NCBI GenBank assembly: GCA_015680685.1
Contig: MNCI01025274.1
Span: forward strand, 279,508-343,507
DNA: 64,000 bases
Reading direction: 5' to 3'
DNA from: Gnetum montanum
Lineage: Eukaryota; Streptophyta; Gnetopsida; Gnetales; Gnetaceae
The notes under the pieces were generated by a model. The model had not been told where the DNA came from. It made no database searches and saw nothing but the letters and a program-made list of their open reading frames with translations. Both the position numbers and the translations under genes were made by a program. Positions 9,408 through 20,995 of the stretch are shown here, piece by piece; position 1 is the stretch's first letter; each line of letters opens with the position of its first letter.

Positions 9408-12400
9408 TCATTTCAAGTACAGATGGTTCACTGGGTTTGAGTGCTCGTTGCCGTCAATGTCTGCTAACTTGAATGCTCCGTTGCCATATGCGCCGATGAT
9501 CAGGAAAGGACCATCCCAGTTTGCAGAGAACTTGCCTACTAGTTCACAAATGGCCTTGAGAACTAAGTCTCCTTTCTTGATTGGTTGTTGATGCAGGTTG
9601 TGCCGATACTTCTGTCTCTGTTTATCTTGATATCTCTCGATGGTGTCGAGCGTCTGGATGCGTTTCTCCTCCACTGAATCTAAATTCACGATTCTAGACT
9701 CATTGTGCTAAGTCTCATTTAAAACCATGGATAGGACCATCCGAAATGAAGGAACCTGTAATTTCAAGGGCAACACTGCTTCGGACCCATAGACTAGGCT
9801 GTAGGATGTCCTATCTGTAGCTATTCTACACATTGTATGATACGCCCATAGCACGTAGAGGATTTTTTCATGCCACCATTTTTTTTAGTACTGAGCATCT
9901 TCTTAAGTAGATCGATAATTACCTTGTTTTTCGCCTCTGCTTGACCATTTTCTTGTGGGTAATAAGGTGAAGAAAAAGATTGCTTGATACCAAGGTTATT
10001 GCAAAAAGATTTGGTTTCTGTGCTACTAAATTGTGGCCCATTGTTGGTCGCAATGGTCATAGCGAGCCCAAATCTAGTTATGATATTGTCTAAGATGAAA
10101 TGGCAAACCTTTTGAGATGTAATCTTCTGTAGGGGGATAGCCTCAACCCACTTCGTAAAATATTTGGTGATGGTGATAATGAAGCTATGTTCTGCAGAAG
10201 ATTTGGGTGCGATGGAACCTTTGATGTCCAGTCCCCATTGTTGGAATGGCCAAGTGATCTGTGTAGTGTGAAACTCAGTTGGTGACATGTGTATTAGATT
10301 TGCATAATGCTGGCACGTGTCACACGTCTTAACCTTTGCAAGGTAGTCTTTTTCCATGTACAGCCAATAGTACCCTAGGCGTCTGATTTTAGCAGTCATT
10401 ACTCGTGAGGCTACATGTCCTCCACATAGACATTCATGGACTTCGCTAACTATTTGTTGTGCTTGATCATTATTAACGCAGGTGAGCAATACTCCATCAA
10501 AAGAGTGTCTACAGAGAGTACTGTCTTCAATGATGATGTATTGCTTGGCACGCTTGCGCACTGTGTCCTTTTGTGCATGCGTTAGCTCATGTGGTGGTTC
10601 GCCATGTAGAAGGTAAGTATTAATGTTGTCATACCATTCTAGCGTTCCTTCCACGTTTAATGAAGAAATCTGCACCACTTGAATGATAGGCTCTATACAT
10701 TCTATCATTAAAGTAGGCCAAGTGGCAAACAAATGTAATGGCACGTTTAATGCCAGTGTTGCCAGTGCATCGGCAACAGGGTTTTCATTACACGACACGT
10801 GCTGGGCATCGGTTGTCACGAATTGTGTCAGGAGATCTTTAGCCATATTGCAGTAGGGCTATAGCTACATAGCCTTGAAGGCATAGACTCCTATGATTTG
10901 ATTGATGACTAGCATTGAATCACCTCGAATTGCCAGGTATTGAACTTTAAGTTCTCTAGCTGTCAAAAATCCTCTGAGGAGCCCCTCATACTCTACCACG
11001 TTATTCATACAAGGGAATGTCAAGTGGTAAGCCAATGAATGCACATCCTCAGGGGTAAGCGTAATGATAGCAGCAGCACTACCACCTCTAGTAGTCGAAG
11101 CTCTATCAAAGTATAACATCACTTTGAGGCCTATTGATACAGGGCTTAAACTATGTACATGCTTGTCTGGGAATTCTGGCTCTATTGTACCTGGATCTTT
11201 AGTGGGTGATGTTGCTAGTTGGTCTGCTATGGTGTGACCTTTGGTGGATGATTGACCTACATAATATAAATCAAATTCGGCCATGATAGCCTTCCAATGA
11301 GCTATCCTGCTACTCTCATATAAGTTGTTTGAGATAGCTCACAGAACATTACTTTTACAGATTATTTTGACCTGACTATGGAAAAGATAATGCCTACATT
11401 TTTTAAGCATGAAAACTAATGCCAAACAGTTACGCTCTACTTCATTGTACCTTGTCTCATACACAAATAGGGCATGACTAAGGTAATAGATAGGAGCTTC
11501 AAACCCATCGTTCCTTTTTTGGCACAGTAACGAAGCTATGGACACATCTGAGCTAGCTAGATAAATGTAAAAATGTTGATCCCTTTGCGGTGAAAAAATC
11601 GTTGGCAACTATGGTAACTCCTTTTTTAAATCATCAAATGTACGCTGGAAGTCATCGGTCCATTCAAAATTAACACCCTTCTTAAGAAGGTGTTGCATGG
11701 GATATAATTTATCTGTTAATTTCAAGATGAACCGCCTGATGAACTGAAGCCTGCCCTGTAACCCACGTAGTTCCTTGAGGTTTTTAGGTGGCATTAAATC
11801 AACGAAGGCCTTGACCTTGTCAAGGTTGACTCGGATGCCAGTCTCTGATACCACAAACCCCAACATGTGCCTGGTTTTGACTCTGAATATGCATTTCTTT
11901 GGATTAAGCTGCAAGTCATGCTTAAGGCATGGTTTAAGGACTAACTCCAGGTCTTCTGAATGATCTTTAGACTTTATAGACTTGACAGCTATGTCATCTA
12001 CGTAGTCGTTCAATCTCCCTAAAAGGTAGTCGCTAAAGATGTATGTCATGGCCCGTTGATACGTCGCCCCAACATTTTTTAGCCCAAAAGGCATCATAGT
12101 GTAATAGAGGGTCCCCCAGGGTGTCATGAATGTTATGGTCAACTGATGCTCTATGTTAATGCAAATTTGATTATAACCTGAGAAACTATCCATGAAGGAT
12201 AGAAGCACGTGATCAACTATTATGTCGATCAGTTGTTCGATACTAGGTAACAGGAAATTTTCCTTAATCATGGCTTTGTTTAGATCCCAGAAGTCTATGC
12301 AGATGCATATACCTCCTATTTTCTTAGAGACAACTACGATGTTGGACACCCAGTTTGAGTAATCGACCGCGCGAATGAAACTAGCCTGATATAGCTTGGT

Positions 12401-12862
12401 AATTTCATTACACACTGCTAACGCAATTTCTGGCTTAATCTTGGGTGCCTTCTATCTAATTGGTTTGATGCATGGGTCTAAAATTATGTTATGTTGTATT
12501 AATCTCATGTCTAATCTCGGCATGTCTTCATATGACCATGCAAATATAGCAACGTTGTTTTGAAGCACTTGCGTTATGCCACTCTGTGCCTATTTGTCTA
12601 AAAGGGAACTAACTCTAAGAGTTTTATTCTTGCCTTTGTGCATAACCACAGGGACCTCGTTGAGAGGATCCTCAGTCACATCACTAGCCTCCAGGTCTAG
12701 AGTTCGGGCCAAATGTTCTGGCCAATCTGGGGATATTTTCGACGTTGTTATGGTTGTGTCACAAGGGGTAGGTTCTGTTTCTATCAGCGTGTAGTTAGAC
12801 TATCTAATGATCTCCCTGTATGGGCCTGTTAAGGCTAATGGTGCGGATAAAGCTACATCCAT
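9408..12862 (-). pseudogene. pol: pol of element C (RT, two RNase H, integrase; damaged)
   Basis: Reads leftwards from ATG 12862 (MDVALSAPLALTGPYREI), 13 nt after an acceptor-like TTTTGTAG (TAG at 12877-12875). RT core: AFIRAVDYSNWVSNIVVV, then PFGLKNVGATYQRAMT and the catalytic NDYVDDIAVK (YVDD 11993-12004). Degenerate RNase H: FYIYLASSDVSIASLLCQ. Second, complete RNase H: YFDGASTTRGGSAAA...NNVVEYEGLL...IRGDSMLVINQ (D, E, D). Integrase: zinc finger H-X6-H...CDTCQHY, core WGLDIKG...NNGPQF...ENGQAEA; the second catalytic Asp reads Asn (ATNNGPQF). It ends HPVNHLYLK-like with TGA at 9408. Stops and frameshifts lie near 12420, 11608, 11285 and 9790-9820. Confidence 0.9.
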
Positions 12863-12954
12863 TTGCAAATCACCCTACAAAAATGTCAAAAAAGGAAGTT
12901 GTTACATCGTTTTTTTGCTAATCGATTGAGCAATAAGAGTTTGTTTTTGTCTTT

Positions 12955-13170
12955 TTAGCATTAAAGAGGCTTCCATTTTAAGGTCTTAGTGGACCATTAC
13001 AATAAGATAATAACGAGCTCAGCTTCCTAGATGCTAGCACATGAAATAAAATGAAAAGTGTAACGTGACGTGCCTAGCATGTTGTGAAATTTGAATTTCT
13101 ATACAAACCGTAGTTAATGTGACCGGATTACGAGACGATAAATGTATTAGTTTAAGGTCATTTTCGACCA
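12955..13170 (-). repeat. Degenerate hairpin/TAAACT units, aORF-pol junction of element C
   Basis: Minus-strand units such as the one whose plus-strand form is 'tttaaggtcttagtggacc' (GGTC-TTAGTG-GACC, near 12980) and 'gtttaaggtcattttcgacc' (GGTC-ATTTTC-GACC, near 13155). They lie between the start of pol and the promoter of the divergently transcribed aORF. Confidence 0.7.
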
Positions 13171-13327
13171 CAATCTACATGATATCAACGAAATTAATGG
13201 CCTGATCTTTGCATTTCATGTCATACTGACACCAGTGTTTTGGGAAAGTTCTGCATCAATCAAATAGAAAGAAAAATCAATTTCAAGCATTTTTTTTATA
13301 AACCGATGATTCATACTCGAGATGGGT

Positions 13328-13335
13328 TATAAATA
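13328..13335 (+). promoter_or_regulatory. TATA-like box of element C aORF
   Basis: TATAAATA 88 nt before the exon 1 ATG at 13423, in a region homologous to the promoter of the Z aORF (shared 'ggaaagtt(c)cgc/tgc' block upstream). Suggests that the antisense gene has its own promoter, facing away from pol. Confidence 0.5.
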
Positions 13336-13422
13336 TCATGAATTCGGATTTTGGCTATAGCAAAAGAGGAGTAGGAGCAAGTCGTAAACAGGAGATTTAC
13401 GAAAACTTTTTCGATTGCGGCC

Positions 13423-14396
13423 ATGGCACCAAAGATTAAGGGAAAGAACACTAAACTGGCTAGGATTGATGAAGTACAAGAGAGTCTACAATGGGCTTCA
13501 CTAGCCAGAGTTGAGGCACAGGAAGCTACTCCGCTTAATTGGCAAGTGATCATTCACCCTTTTGCACTATTGTCATATTTGTTGCAGCATCATAGTTGTG
13601 TATTGTTTTCTTGAATGTATATGCTACATTGAGCATTAATATCTATTTATGCGGGCTAAGCTATTGTGGTTTGCGATATTACCTTTGTCTTTGCTATTGG
13701 AGATGAACCTCATATTGTTACGAGGGTTTAGGTAATGTTGGAAAATACTAGACAAACGTTGTGTATAATCGAAAGACTTTGGTATTATATCCTGTGGGTA
13801 GTGTAATTAGGGTTTTGTTTTCCTTTCCTTTATTCTCGTAATAGTTGCATGTTACACTAGAATAATACGCAGTGTTGCCTTCATTGCCATTGTCAGATAT
13901 AGACCTTAAGTTGTTGCAAGGGTTTGGGTGATTCTGGCCATGCGTTTCCAGCGAAATCCACAATTTTATGAGAATCAGGCGAACCCTATTATAGTGTGAT
14001 GAATGTTTATGTTCAAATGCTTTGTCTAAAGGTATGTTTTCATTGTACAGTATCATGTTAAAGCCCATCCTAATTGTTTTGGACATTGTAGGTGTCCTGT
14101 GCTGCATGCATGTTCCCGTGGCCAATGTTCCTCCTCCTCATGCTCATATAAAGGGGGAGGCGGTATGGTTCCGAAGAGGTGCATGAGCGTTCTTACAGTT
14201 TTTGCTTCGTAACTACAGCGTCATCATCTCGTCGCATTTACCAGGCGATGCAGCTACCACTATTTTCGAGACGTTATTGGTCAGTTCGATGCAAGGAGTC
14301 TTAGGATTCCTGACGGACGGTAGGATTGAAACTGTGTGGGCATAAGACCGCGAACAAAGTGCCAAAGGTCTGAGGCGTTTGAGTTAGATCTGGGAG
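13423..14396 (+). pseudogene. aORF exons 1 and 2a of element C (antisense gene)
   Basis: Exon 1 (13423-13545) encodes MAPKIKGKNTKLARIDEVQ... (41 residues) and ends at a CAA|GTGATC donor. Intron 1 (13546-14091) contains two imperfect copies of a ~65-bp phrase ending 'gagggtttaggtaatgttgg' / 'caagggtttgggtgattctgg' and ends in TTGTAG. Exon 2 starts at 14092 and carries the block VWFRRGA.AFLQFLLRNYSV, seen in D-E type copies too (A: VWFRDGA.DFLQFLL). It is cut at 14396 by the insertion of B and resumes at 33207. Stops are present in exon 2. Function unknown; antisense to the element's own gag-pol. Confidence 0.75.
14392..14396 (+). repeat. Target site duplication of element B, left copy (GGGAG)
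   Basis: GGGAG immediately before the 5' LTR of B. The same five bases follow the 3' LTR at 33202-33206. Confidence 0.95.
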
Positions 14397-15913
14397 TGAA
14401 ACACCATAAAAATTTGAGCTTAGTACTCCTCCAACAAGAATCAAGCTAATTCATGATGCTCCCCAGCATGACTGAAACTTGAGGACTTCACAAACAGCTT
14501 CAAGAAAAGTCGAACTCAACAGGAAATGATTACCTGGGATCCACAGAAGACAACAGTGACATCTGGGGTTAAACCTAGCAGATTTCATACTTAAACTTAA
14601 TTTTCACTAAGTATGCAGCAAGTATCCAGTGTATACGCCCAGCGTGCATCCCCAGCATATACGCCCAGTGTGTATGCCTAGCATGCATCTCCAGCATGCG
14701 CGACCAACACATGACCTCAAAGATTACCTAAAACAGACACTTCGGAGCAAGACTTCGTACAAGGCATCAACTCACAAGGATAGAGCAATTGTTAGGCGTC
14801 ATCATGGGCTCCAAAAAATCAAATTTTGGCCTCGGAACCATGTACTTTTGAGGTCATATGTTGAGCATGTACATCCTGCACGCCCAGCATGTACACCTAG
14901 CGTATAAGAACAGCGTGTACGCCCACCGTATACACCCAAGGTGTACAACGTGTACACCTAGTTTGTAGCACAATGTATGCCAATCAAAGCTTTCTAGAAC
15001 CATGTCAAATCAAGTCCAACTGTGCTAGACATCCATAGGCAACATTCTCGCGACATCCGAATTCAAATCCGAGGGTCGAATTTGATGCTTCCTATTGTAG
15101 CAGTAGTTTGTAAAAATGACTTCTTTTGTTTTAGTCAAGTTTATACACCAAGTTCACATGCCCAACATGTACACACTAGCATATAGTAGTATACGCTAGC
15201 ATGTAGCACGTTGTACACTTGTAAAATTTCATTCTTTCGCACTCGGTCAATGCACCACATGTCACCTGACCCGAGAGTCCAGCATCCCACAGCCAATCAT
15301 CCCCTCTCAGATCCGAGTCTAATGTCTAAACTTGTATAAAAATCTTGATTTTTAACCAGATAGGGGGTTCGAAAAAAAATATCGGAGCAAAAATTTGGGG
15401 CAATACACACAAAGAGAACATCCAGAACACAGCATCTCGAGGCTGGATTTCCACCCTACATGCTGAGCATACAACCTTCACACTATGCTTGCAACTGAAT
15501 CCAACAAACAATCATCCCCCTGCATCCACCGGAGCCTTCTATCCGCCTTGTGTCAGATTCACAATTGCGTTAGACCGGTGCATTGTAACTTTCCGTTTTG
15601 CAATAATATTTCCACATTTCTTTTGCTAAGATCTGTCATAGTTTTTCGTTCGTTCTTGTTTACTACTATTACATTTTTGTACATTTACGCTCTAGTTTAC
15701 ATTTATTACACCGTTTGCATATAACCTAGCATATCGCATATTGGCATACGTTTGGGGAAATCCTTGTCTGATCCACGTGTAGACCACCCAAGGTACTCTA
15801 CCTTCGTTAGTTCTAGCTCGTCCTCAGGTGAAGGTAGGGTCTTCTATGCTTGTCCAGTGATCTCTTAGTCTCTGTTCCATTCTAGCCAGAGACTAACAAT
15901 TTCGGACAGTACA
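14397..15913 (+). repeat. 5' LTR of element B (1,517 bp)
   Basis: TGAAACACC...AGTACA. Direct repeat of 31725-33201. TATA box TATAAAAA at 15335-15342 marks the promoter, with the transcription start expected about 30 bases on. U3 contains clusters of the words 'agcgtgtacgcc' and 'cagcatgcat' (14626-14705, 14865-14975, 15140-15215). The 5' copy has about 45 extra bases of these words around 14905-14950 compared with the 3' copy. Confidence 0.95.
15335..15342 (+). promoter_or_regulatory. LTR TATA box, element B
   Basis: TATAAAAA in 'cttgtataaaaatc'; conserved in the 3' LTR at 32622. About 570 bases from the LTR end, giving a long R-U5. Confidence 0.7.
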
Positions 15914-15918
15914 GAAAA

Positions 15919-15935
15919 TGGCGCTAGAAGGAGGG
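15919..15935 (+). promoter_or_regulatory. Primer binding site of element B
   Basis: TGGCGCTAGAAGGAGGG begins five bases after the 5' LTR. TGG at its start complements the CCA end of a tRNA, as expected for a primer-binding site. I do not assign the tRNA. Confidence 0.75.
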
Positions 15936-16074
15936 CCTGAAACTGTTTAAACTTACTTTGATATCATACACACACCCTCGTGCTTTAGATCTGTACCCTG
16001 GTTTTCCCAGATTCACATTGCACCAATACTAAACCTGGTTCTGAACTTCCCAGATCTGTACCCTGTTCTGAACC

Positions 16075-16640
16075 ATTCTCAGTGTCTACATGCTGCACGC
16101 CCCACGTTGCACGCTGTAGACTTTTTCTACACGCTGCCGCCAACCTACACGCTGTAGACTTTGTTTGCATGCTTCCACCATGCTGCACACTATAGACTTT
16201 GTCTACATGCTGCCGCCAACCTGCGCACTATAGACTTTGTCTACACGCTGTCGCCAACCTGCATGCTATAGACTTTGTCTGCACACTGCCGCCAATCTGC
16301 ACATTGTAGAATTTTTCTACATGCTGCTGCCAACCTGCATGCTGTAGACTTTGTTTACATGCTGCCACCAACCTGCATGCTGTAGACTTTGTCTACATGC
16401 TACCCAACCCACTTGCACATTGTATGCTGTAGACCCTGTCTACACGCTGCCGAGCCCACTTGCATGCTGTACGCTGTAGACCCTGTCTACATGCTGCCCA
16501 GCCCATGTGCACGTTGTATGTTGTAGACCCTATCTACATGCTACCCATCCTTCTTGCACGTTGTATGCTATCTCCGTACGTTGGTCGTTGAAGCCTATAC
16601 GCTGAGATCCATTCTATACGCTGTATGCTGGGAACTTAGG
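16075..16640 (+). repeat. Leader hairpin-word array of element B
   Basis: About twelve imperfect units of roughly 38-45 bases in the untranslated leader. The core is 'ctgtagac ttt gtctacacg' (GTAGAC/GTCTAC inverted repeat), followed by 'ctgccgccaacctgcatg' or 'ctgcccagcccacttgc'. Units vary mostly by C/T and G/A changes. Confidence 0.85.
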
Positions 16641-16705
16641 TGTATGCTAATAAGTATACCCATTTCACATCCCTTCCACCGTGTTATATTCACAACCATT
16701 TCATC

Positions 16706-18950
16706 ATGAACACTGTGAATCCCAACGCTTCAACCAAGCCCATCACAGATATCATAAGCCCCATGGCCATTCAACAACCTGTAGTACAACCCATGGCGGG
16801 ACATCACCGATCTCTCAGACTGCAAGGGAGGAACCCTTCATTTAACATTATAACACAGGAGCAATATAATTTTATATGCGTAAAAATCCAAGCTGGCCTA
16901 GCATTGGATCAAACTGAAATGGAGGTTAAGAGACAATATGAACTGTTTCATAGGGGAGGACATGAGTTCATCCCTTCCCCGCATGACATCATCCCTCTCC
17001 CCAAGCACTACTCTGAGCTCATCTCATAGCTCCTCCTAGCAAGAAATCAGCCTCTAGACCAACCCATGTCAAAATCCCAAATAGAGGAGAAAGACAATTT
17101 TGCGGCTCAGTCTGAACATGAGGATTCATATCATACCCTCAGCCCACAAACTTACGCAAACCCATTGTTTCACCCATTCATAGGGAAGACAACATCCCTC
17201 CAGCCATTTAAAATCACTCAAGCACATGTGCCTCAACAAGAGGCATCCACTCTCGTCCCCACTCCTCTTGTGACTGATGTGTAATTCAATACGCGACCCC
17301 TCTCCATTATTCCTCCCATCACCATGTCACCCTCTCTCTTACAAATGCAACCACAACAACAACACCTTCAGCCCAATGTAGGCGTCACACTCCCATCTCA
17401 GATCTTTGGAATGCCATCTGTGATACCGGCTTCTACAGCTCCTCACTATATACCTTGGATCAAAACTCAGGGAGCACATTTCATGGACACAACTCAACAA
17501 GAACAAAGTATTCCCCCGTGAACCATAACGAGGCAATGGGCTACGACCAGCGTACAACCACATCAACCCCTTCATCACAATATGCCTCCTCTCGCAATCC
17601 CATTCATGAACATCCCCCAGATATAACAACAATAGCAACAACAACAACAATAGCCTTTCCCTTATGGCATGCCACCTTTAGTGACGCCCGCAATAAACAT
17701 AACACAAACGCAATTCCCGACTGCTCAATTTTCTACCTTCCCACCCACCGTGCAACAGTCCAACCTTCCCATGTCACAACAACCTGTTGCTTCACCCAGT
17801 GCTCAAGATAGGTTAGATGCTAAAAAAATGATACGATAACTTATTGAGGAGGTAAGATGCCTTAAAACAGCTAACAGCGAAGAGCTTAAGGTCTTGGACT
17901 TTTACCAAGATGATCCTGTTAGTTCTTCAGTGCCACCACTGATGTTGCCAAAAGGTGTGTCTCTACCTCAATTGACCAAATACAACGGGGAGGGAGACCC
18001 CAACACCCATCTAGTCACATTTAGATTAGAAATTTTATTACTTTAGGCATGGCCTCATGCAATCTTGTGTGTCATCGCCATGTCCTTTACGAAGAGAGCA
18101 TTAGACTAGTACCAGGCTCTACCGCACAATTCTATATCTTCCCTGGAAGACCTTTTACACCAGTTCGTGACTAGGTTTAAATATAATCTAAAACTTGAAG
18201 CTACATTAGACAGCCTAATACAGGTGAAACAAGCACCCCTTGAGCCTGTACAAAAATTCATTCAAAGATGGAGTGCTGCGTTGAATGAACTCCATGAAAT
18301 ATTACCTGAGACTTACTTGCTCACTATCTTAAAGGGAGCAGTAAATGATTTCATCAAATCTAAGTTGTACTACCTAAATGCACGCACTCTAAACCAAGCC
18401 TTTGTCTAGATAAATAACATAGAAGAGGCAGCACAAAACAGTCATGACCCCACCTACATAGCCTTTAAAAATCAACATACTAAAAAAGATAAGGAAAAGG
18501 CTAAACCAATAGTTGCAGCATTAGTAGAGACTCAACGAACAGCTGTCCAGCAACAAGGCAAACTGCCTACCGCCCCCACTAGCTACACTAAACCTACCCC
18601 TAATGCTACACCCAGGCCATCCACATCCCAAGACGCTACACCAGGCCAAGCGTGAAATTTTGAAAGGAGAGACCCCTCTCAATACACACCACTGCCCATG
18701 AAACCTTTGCAACTGTTCGACCAACTACTGAAAGTTGGGCTAATGAAGCATAAGTAGTTGTCCCCCATGGCAACTCAAAGACATGATCAATTTTTCCAAT
18801 TGGTCGACAACCTAGGCTTGGCAACCCCGGACGAGCCCCCAGTTCCAAGAGGCTTCAGGGTAGACCGTTTCTCTAAGTACCATCAACAAAATGGACATGG
18901 CACAGACTATTGCTTCATTTGAAGCAAGATATTCAACGAATGATCGATGC
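16706..18950 (+). pseudogene. gag: gag of element B (damaged)
   Basis: Starts at ATG 16706 (MNTVNPNASTKPITD). N-terminal block RSLRLQGRNPSFNIITQEQY aligns with A and C. A Pro/Gln/Thr-rich linker follows (17066-17810), then LDFYQDDPVSSS and the capsid-like core LTKYNGEGDPNTHLVTF (near 17970), VQKFIQRWSAALNEL and LKGAVNDFIKSKLYYL (near 18350). The knuckle at about 18875-18915 reads SKYHQQNGHGTDYC: the first Cys of the C-X2-H-X4-H-X4-C motif is Ser. The whole lies in one frame with stops at about 17027, 17281, 17519, several in the linker, 18043, 18108, 18407, 18654 and 18755, and then shifts frame just after the knuckle. Confidence 0.85.
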
Positions 18951-20640
18951 AGGTGGATCACATTTGACGAGACAAACCTAGTCAAATTGCAAAACCAGTC
19001 CATGGGTATATATAAAGATCCCCTAAACACCAAAGAAGAACCCTACACGATCAACACTATTTATGCAGAAAATAGCAGTGAAACACCTAGAAAGCCTTTC
19101 GTGGTTCATGTTCCCTCCACCCCGCAAACATCATTACAAACTACATATCCCTCATGCGGTCCTCCTACCTCATGTAAACCTTTTGTTATTCGAGTGCCTC
19201 CCACTGTGGCGACAATGCAAGTGCCGCCCCAAACTAAACCGTTTGTCGTTAGGGTGCCTCCTACTGATACAACTGCTGGCATGACAACGTCAAACCGGCT
19301 TACCCCCTTTGTGGTCCGGGTGCCACCAGCGGTTACTATGGTAGAGGCAACAATGGCAACCTACCCCACCCCATTTCTCATTCAAGTCCTGAAACAACCC
19401 TGCGTTCCAACTCCACATGCTCCCACGCAACCCACAGGAAAACGCCTGGTAGACAGGCTCACGAGGTAATGTTTAGAGAAGGCACGTTCGGCAAAGGAAC
19501 AACAACTTGCACTAGGGCCTCCGAAGCCAACCCCATTAAGCATAGTGCCTATGACTCCCACCAACAATGAACCAAAAACGTGCCACAAAAGGGAAGAACT
19601 GAGAGCACAACCCATGTCAACACCAATAGTCACCGAAAGCAACACGAAAGCCACCCCGCAAGAGATATGGCTATTAGGTCCAATGGATCAAGTGGCTTTG
19701 GACAAGAATGCACCCAATGGCAAAGACTTAGCTAACACCCTGATGCAGGTCACCTAGGCCCTTAAAAAAAAGAACATGCCATTAAGCTAATATGACCTTG
19801 TCTTAACCTCATCAGTTCATCGTGAAGCCCTGGTACAGATGTTGACGTCGATCCCTGTTAGCGAGAACCTACCCACAGATGAGCCCTCTATACATGCGGT
19901 CATGTCTAAACACCAAGAATCCAAACCAAAATCATTAAAATTCCACCCTGAAAACATTAAAATAAATGAGAGAATAGGAGACGTCACTCACGAACCCATG
20001 TTCATAACCATACAAGTCAATCAGTTCAAGATACATTGGGTACATGTAGATGATGGAGCGGCCACAAATGTGGTACCTTACCCCATTATCGAACAGTTGG
20101 GCCTTACAGACTTAATCAAGCCAATGGCTACAACCTGTCTGAAGTCTTTTAATGGATCACGAGTAGTGGTCAAGGGTATATTAACCTTGGACTTCATAGC
20201 AAGGGATCGGTTCCCCATCTCCGCTGACTTTGTGGTTATCAATGAGATGCCTGGCTTTAACTTAATCTTGGGGCGACCCTGGTTAGCCAAATTAAAAGCG
20301 GTGTCTTCCCCCATCCATCAGGAAATTCACATACCATATGAAGGGGGTGAGATCATTATCCATGGAGATACCCCTACTTCCACCATCTCATCTCACACGG
20401 AAACAAACCTAGGCTCCGAAGTTAAATTCGAAGAGCCCGAACTACGCAACCCACAATGCGAACATAAACTCGAAAAACCTGTGACGAACAATACAAAAAA
20501 CACATGAAAGGATGACCAGCACATCGAGGGTGATTCCTCAGAAACCACGAAAACAACATCTAAAACAGAAGCGTCTGAAAGTATTGACTCAAAACTCGCT
20601 CCATTAGATGTCTCCTAGTTAGAGTTACCTTTCAATGTAA
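18951..20640 (+). pseudogene. pro: Linker and aspartic protease of element B (damaged)
   Basis: Continues gag in another frame. The linker has five spaced copies of a K/T-PFVVRVPPT motif between about 19095 and 19390. A block LAPLGP...ATPQEIWLLGPMDQVALDKN follows, then LYDLV-like S.YDLVLTSSVHREALVQML and IPVSENLPTDEPSIHAV (about 19790-19900). The active-site loop VHVDDGAATN has D-D-G-A at 20049-20060, followed by INEMPGFNLILGRPWLAKL and SSPIHQEIHIPYEGG. The main protease frame is open from 19839 to 20507 (222 codons), the best-preserved protease of the window. A weaker block LPFNVISEV near 20625 aligns with LPFQV in A. Confidence 0.9.
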
Positions 20641-20739
20641 TCAGTGAAGTCAAATATCAAATTTTCGCTGTTAAACACAACACTACCATGAAAAAAAAAA
20701 GATAAAAAAGATGCTAAATAATTAGTAAACATGAGAGAT

Positions 20740-20995
20740 AGTCTGAAATGACATTAAACTACCACATGTCTGCAATGACATAAAACTAGCCATGGTCAGA
20801 AATGGTCGATCTACCAAGAAATCCACCAATATCATTTGAAATTTCCCTCATCTACACGTGGCCCGAGATGGCCTTAAACTAGTGTGTGGGGCCTGAAATG
20901 GCCTTAAACTAGAACATCAAGATTATAGTCTCTCATGACTTTAAATTGACACACAAGTACACATGGCCCAGAACGGCCCTAAACTAGAGCACTTT
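20740..20995 (+). repeat. Hairpin/TAAACT units, pro-aORF junction of element B
   Basis: At least six units. TGTC-TGCAAT-GACA at 20767-20780 followed by TAAAACTAG; two units of the 'ggcc(c/t)ga(g/a)atggcc' type near 20860-20915 followed by TTAAACTAG; and 'ggcccagaacggccctaaactag' near 20970. Lies between gag-pro and the 3' end of the convergent aORF. Confidence 0.85.

Larger units (their letters stand above)
6413..14396 (-). mobile_element. Element C, 3' part (3' LTR, 3' UTR, pol, aORF 5' end)
   Basis: Minus-strand Tat/Ogre-like element, about 15.7 kb once element B is removed. This part reads, from right to left on the element strand: first part of the aORF (which is therefore plus strand), hairpin/TAAACT array, pol, third array, 3' UTR, PPT and 3' LTR. 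The rest lies at 33207-40915. Support: matching ACGTT target duplications and complementary gene content on the two sides of B. Confidence 0.9.

Noticed and set aside
14626-15215. Word repeats as a satellite or telomere-like array
   Set aside because: Units are irregular, embedded in U3 and repeated in the other LTR; they belong to the element.
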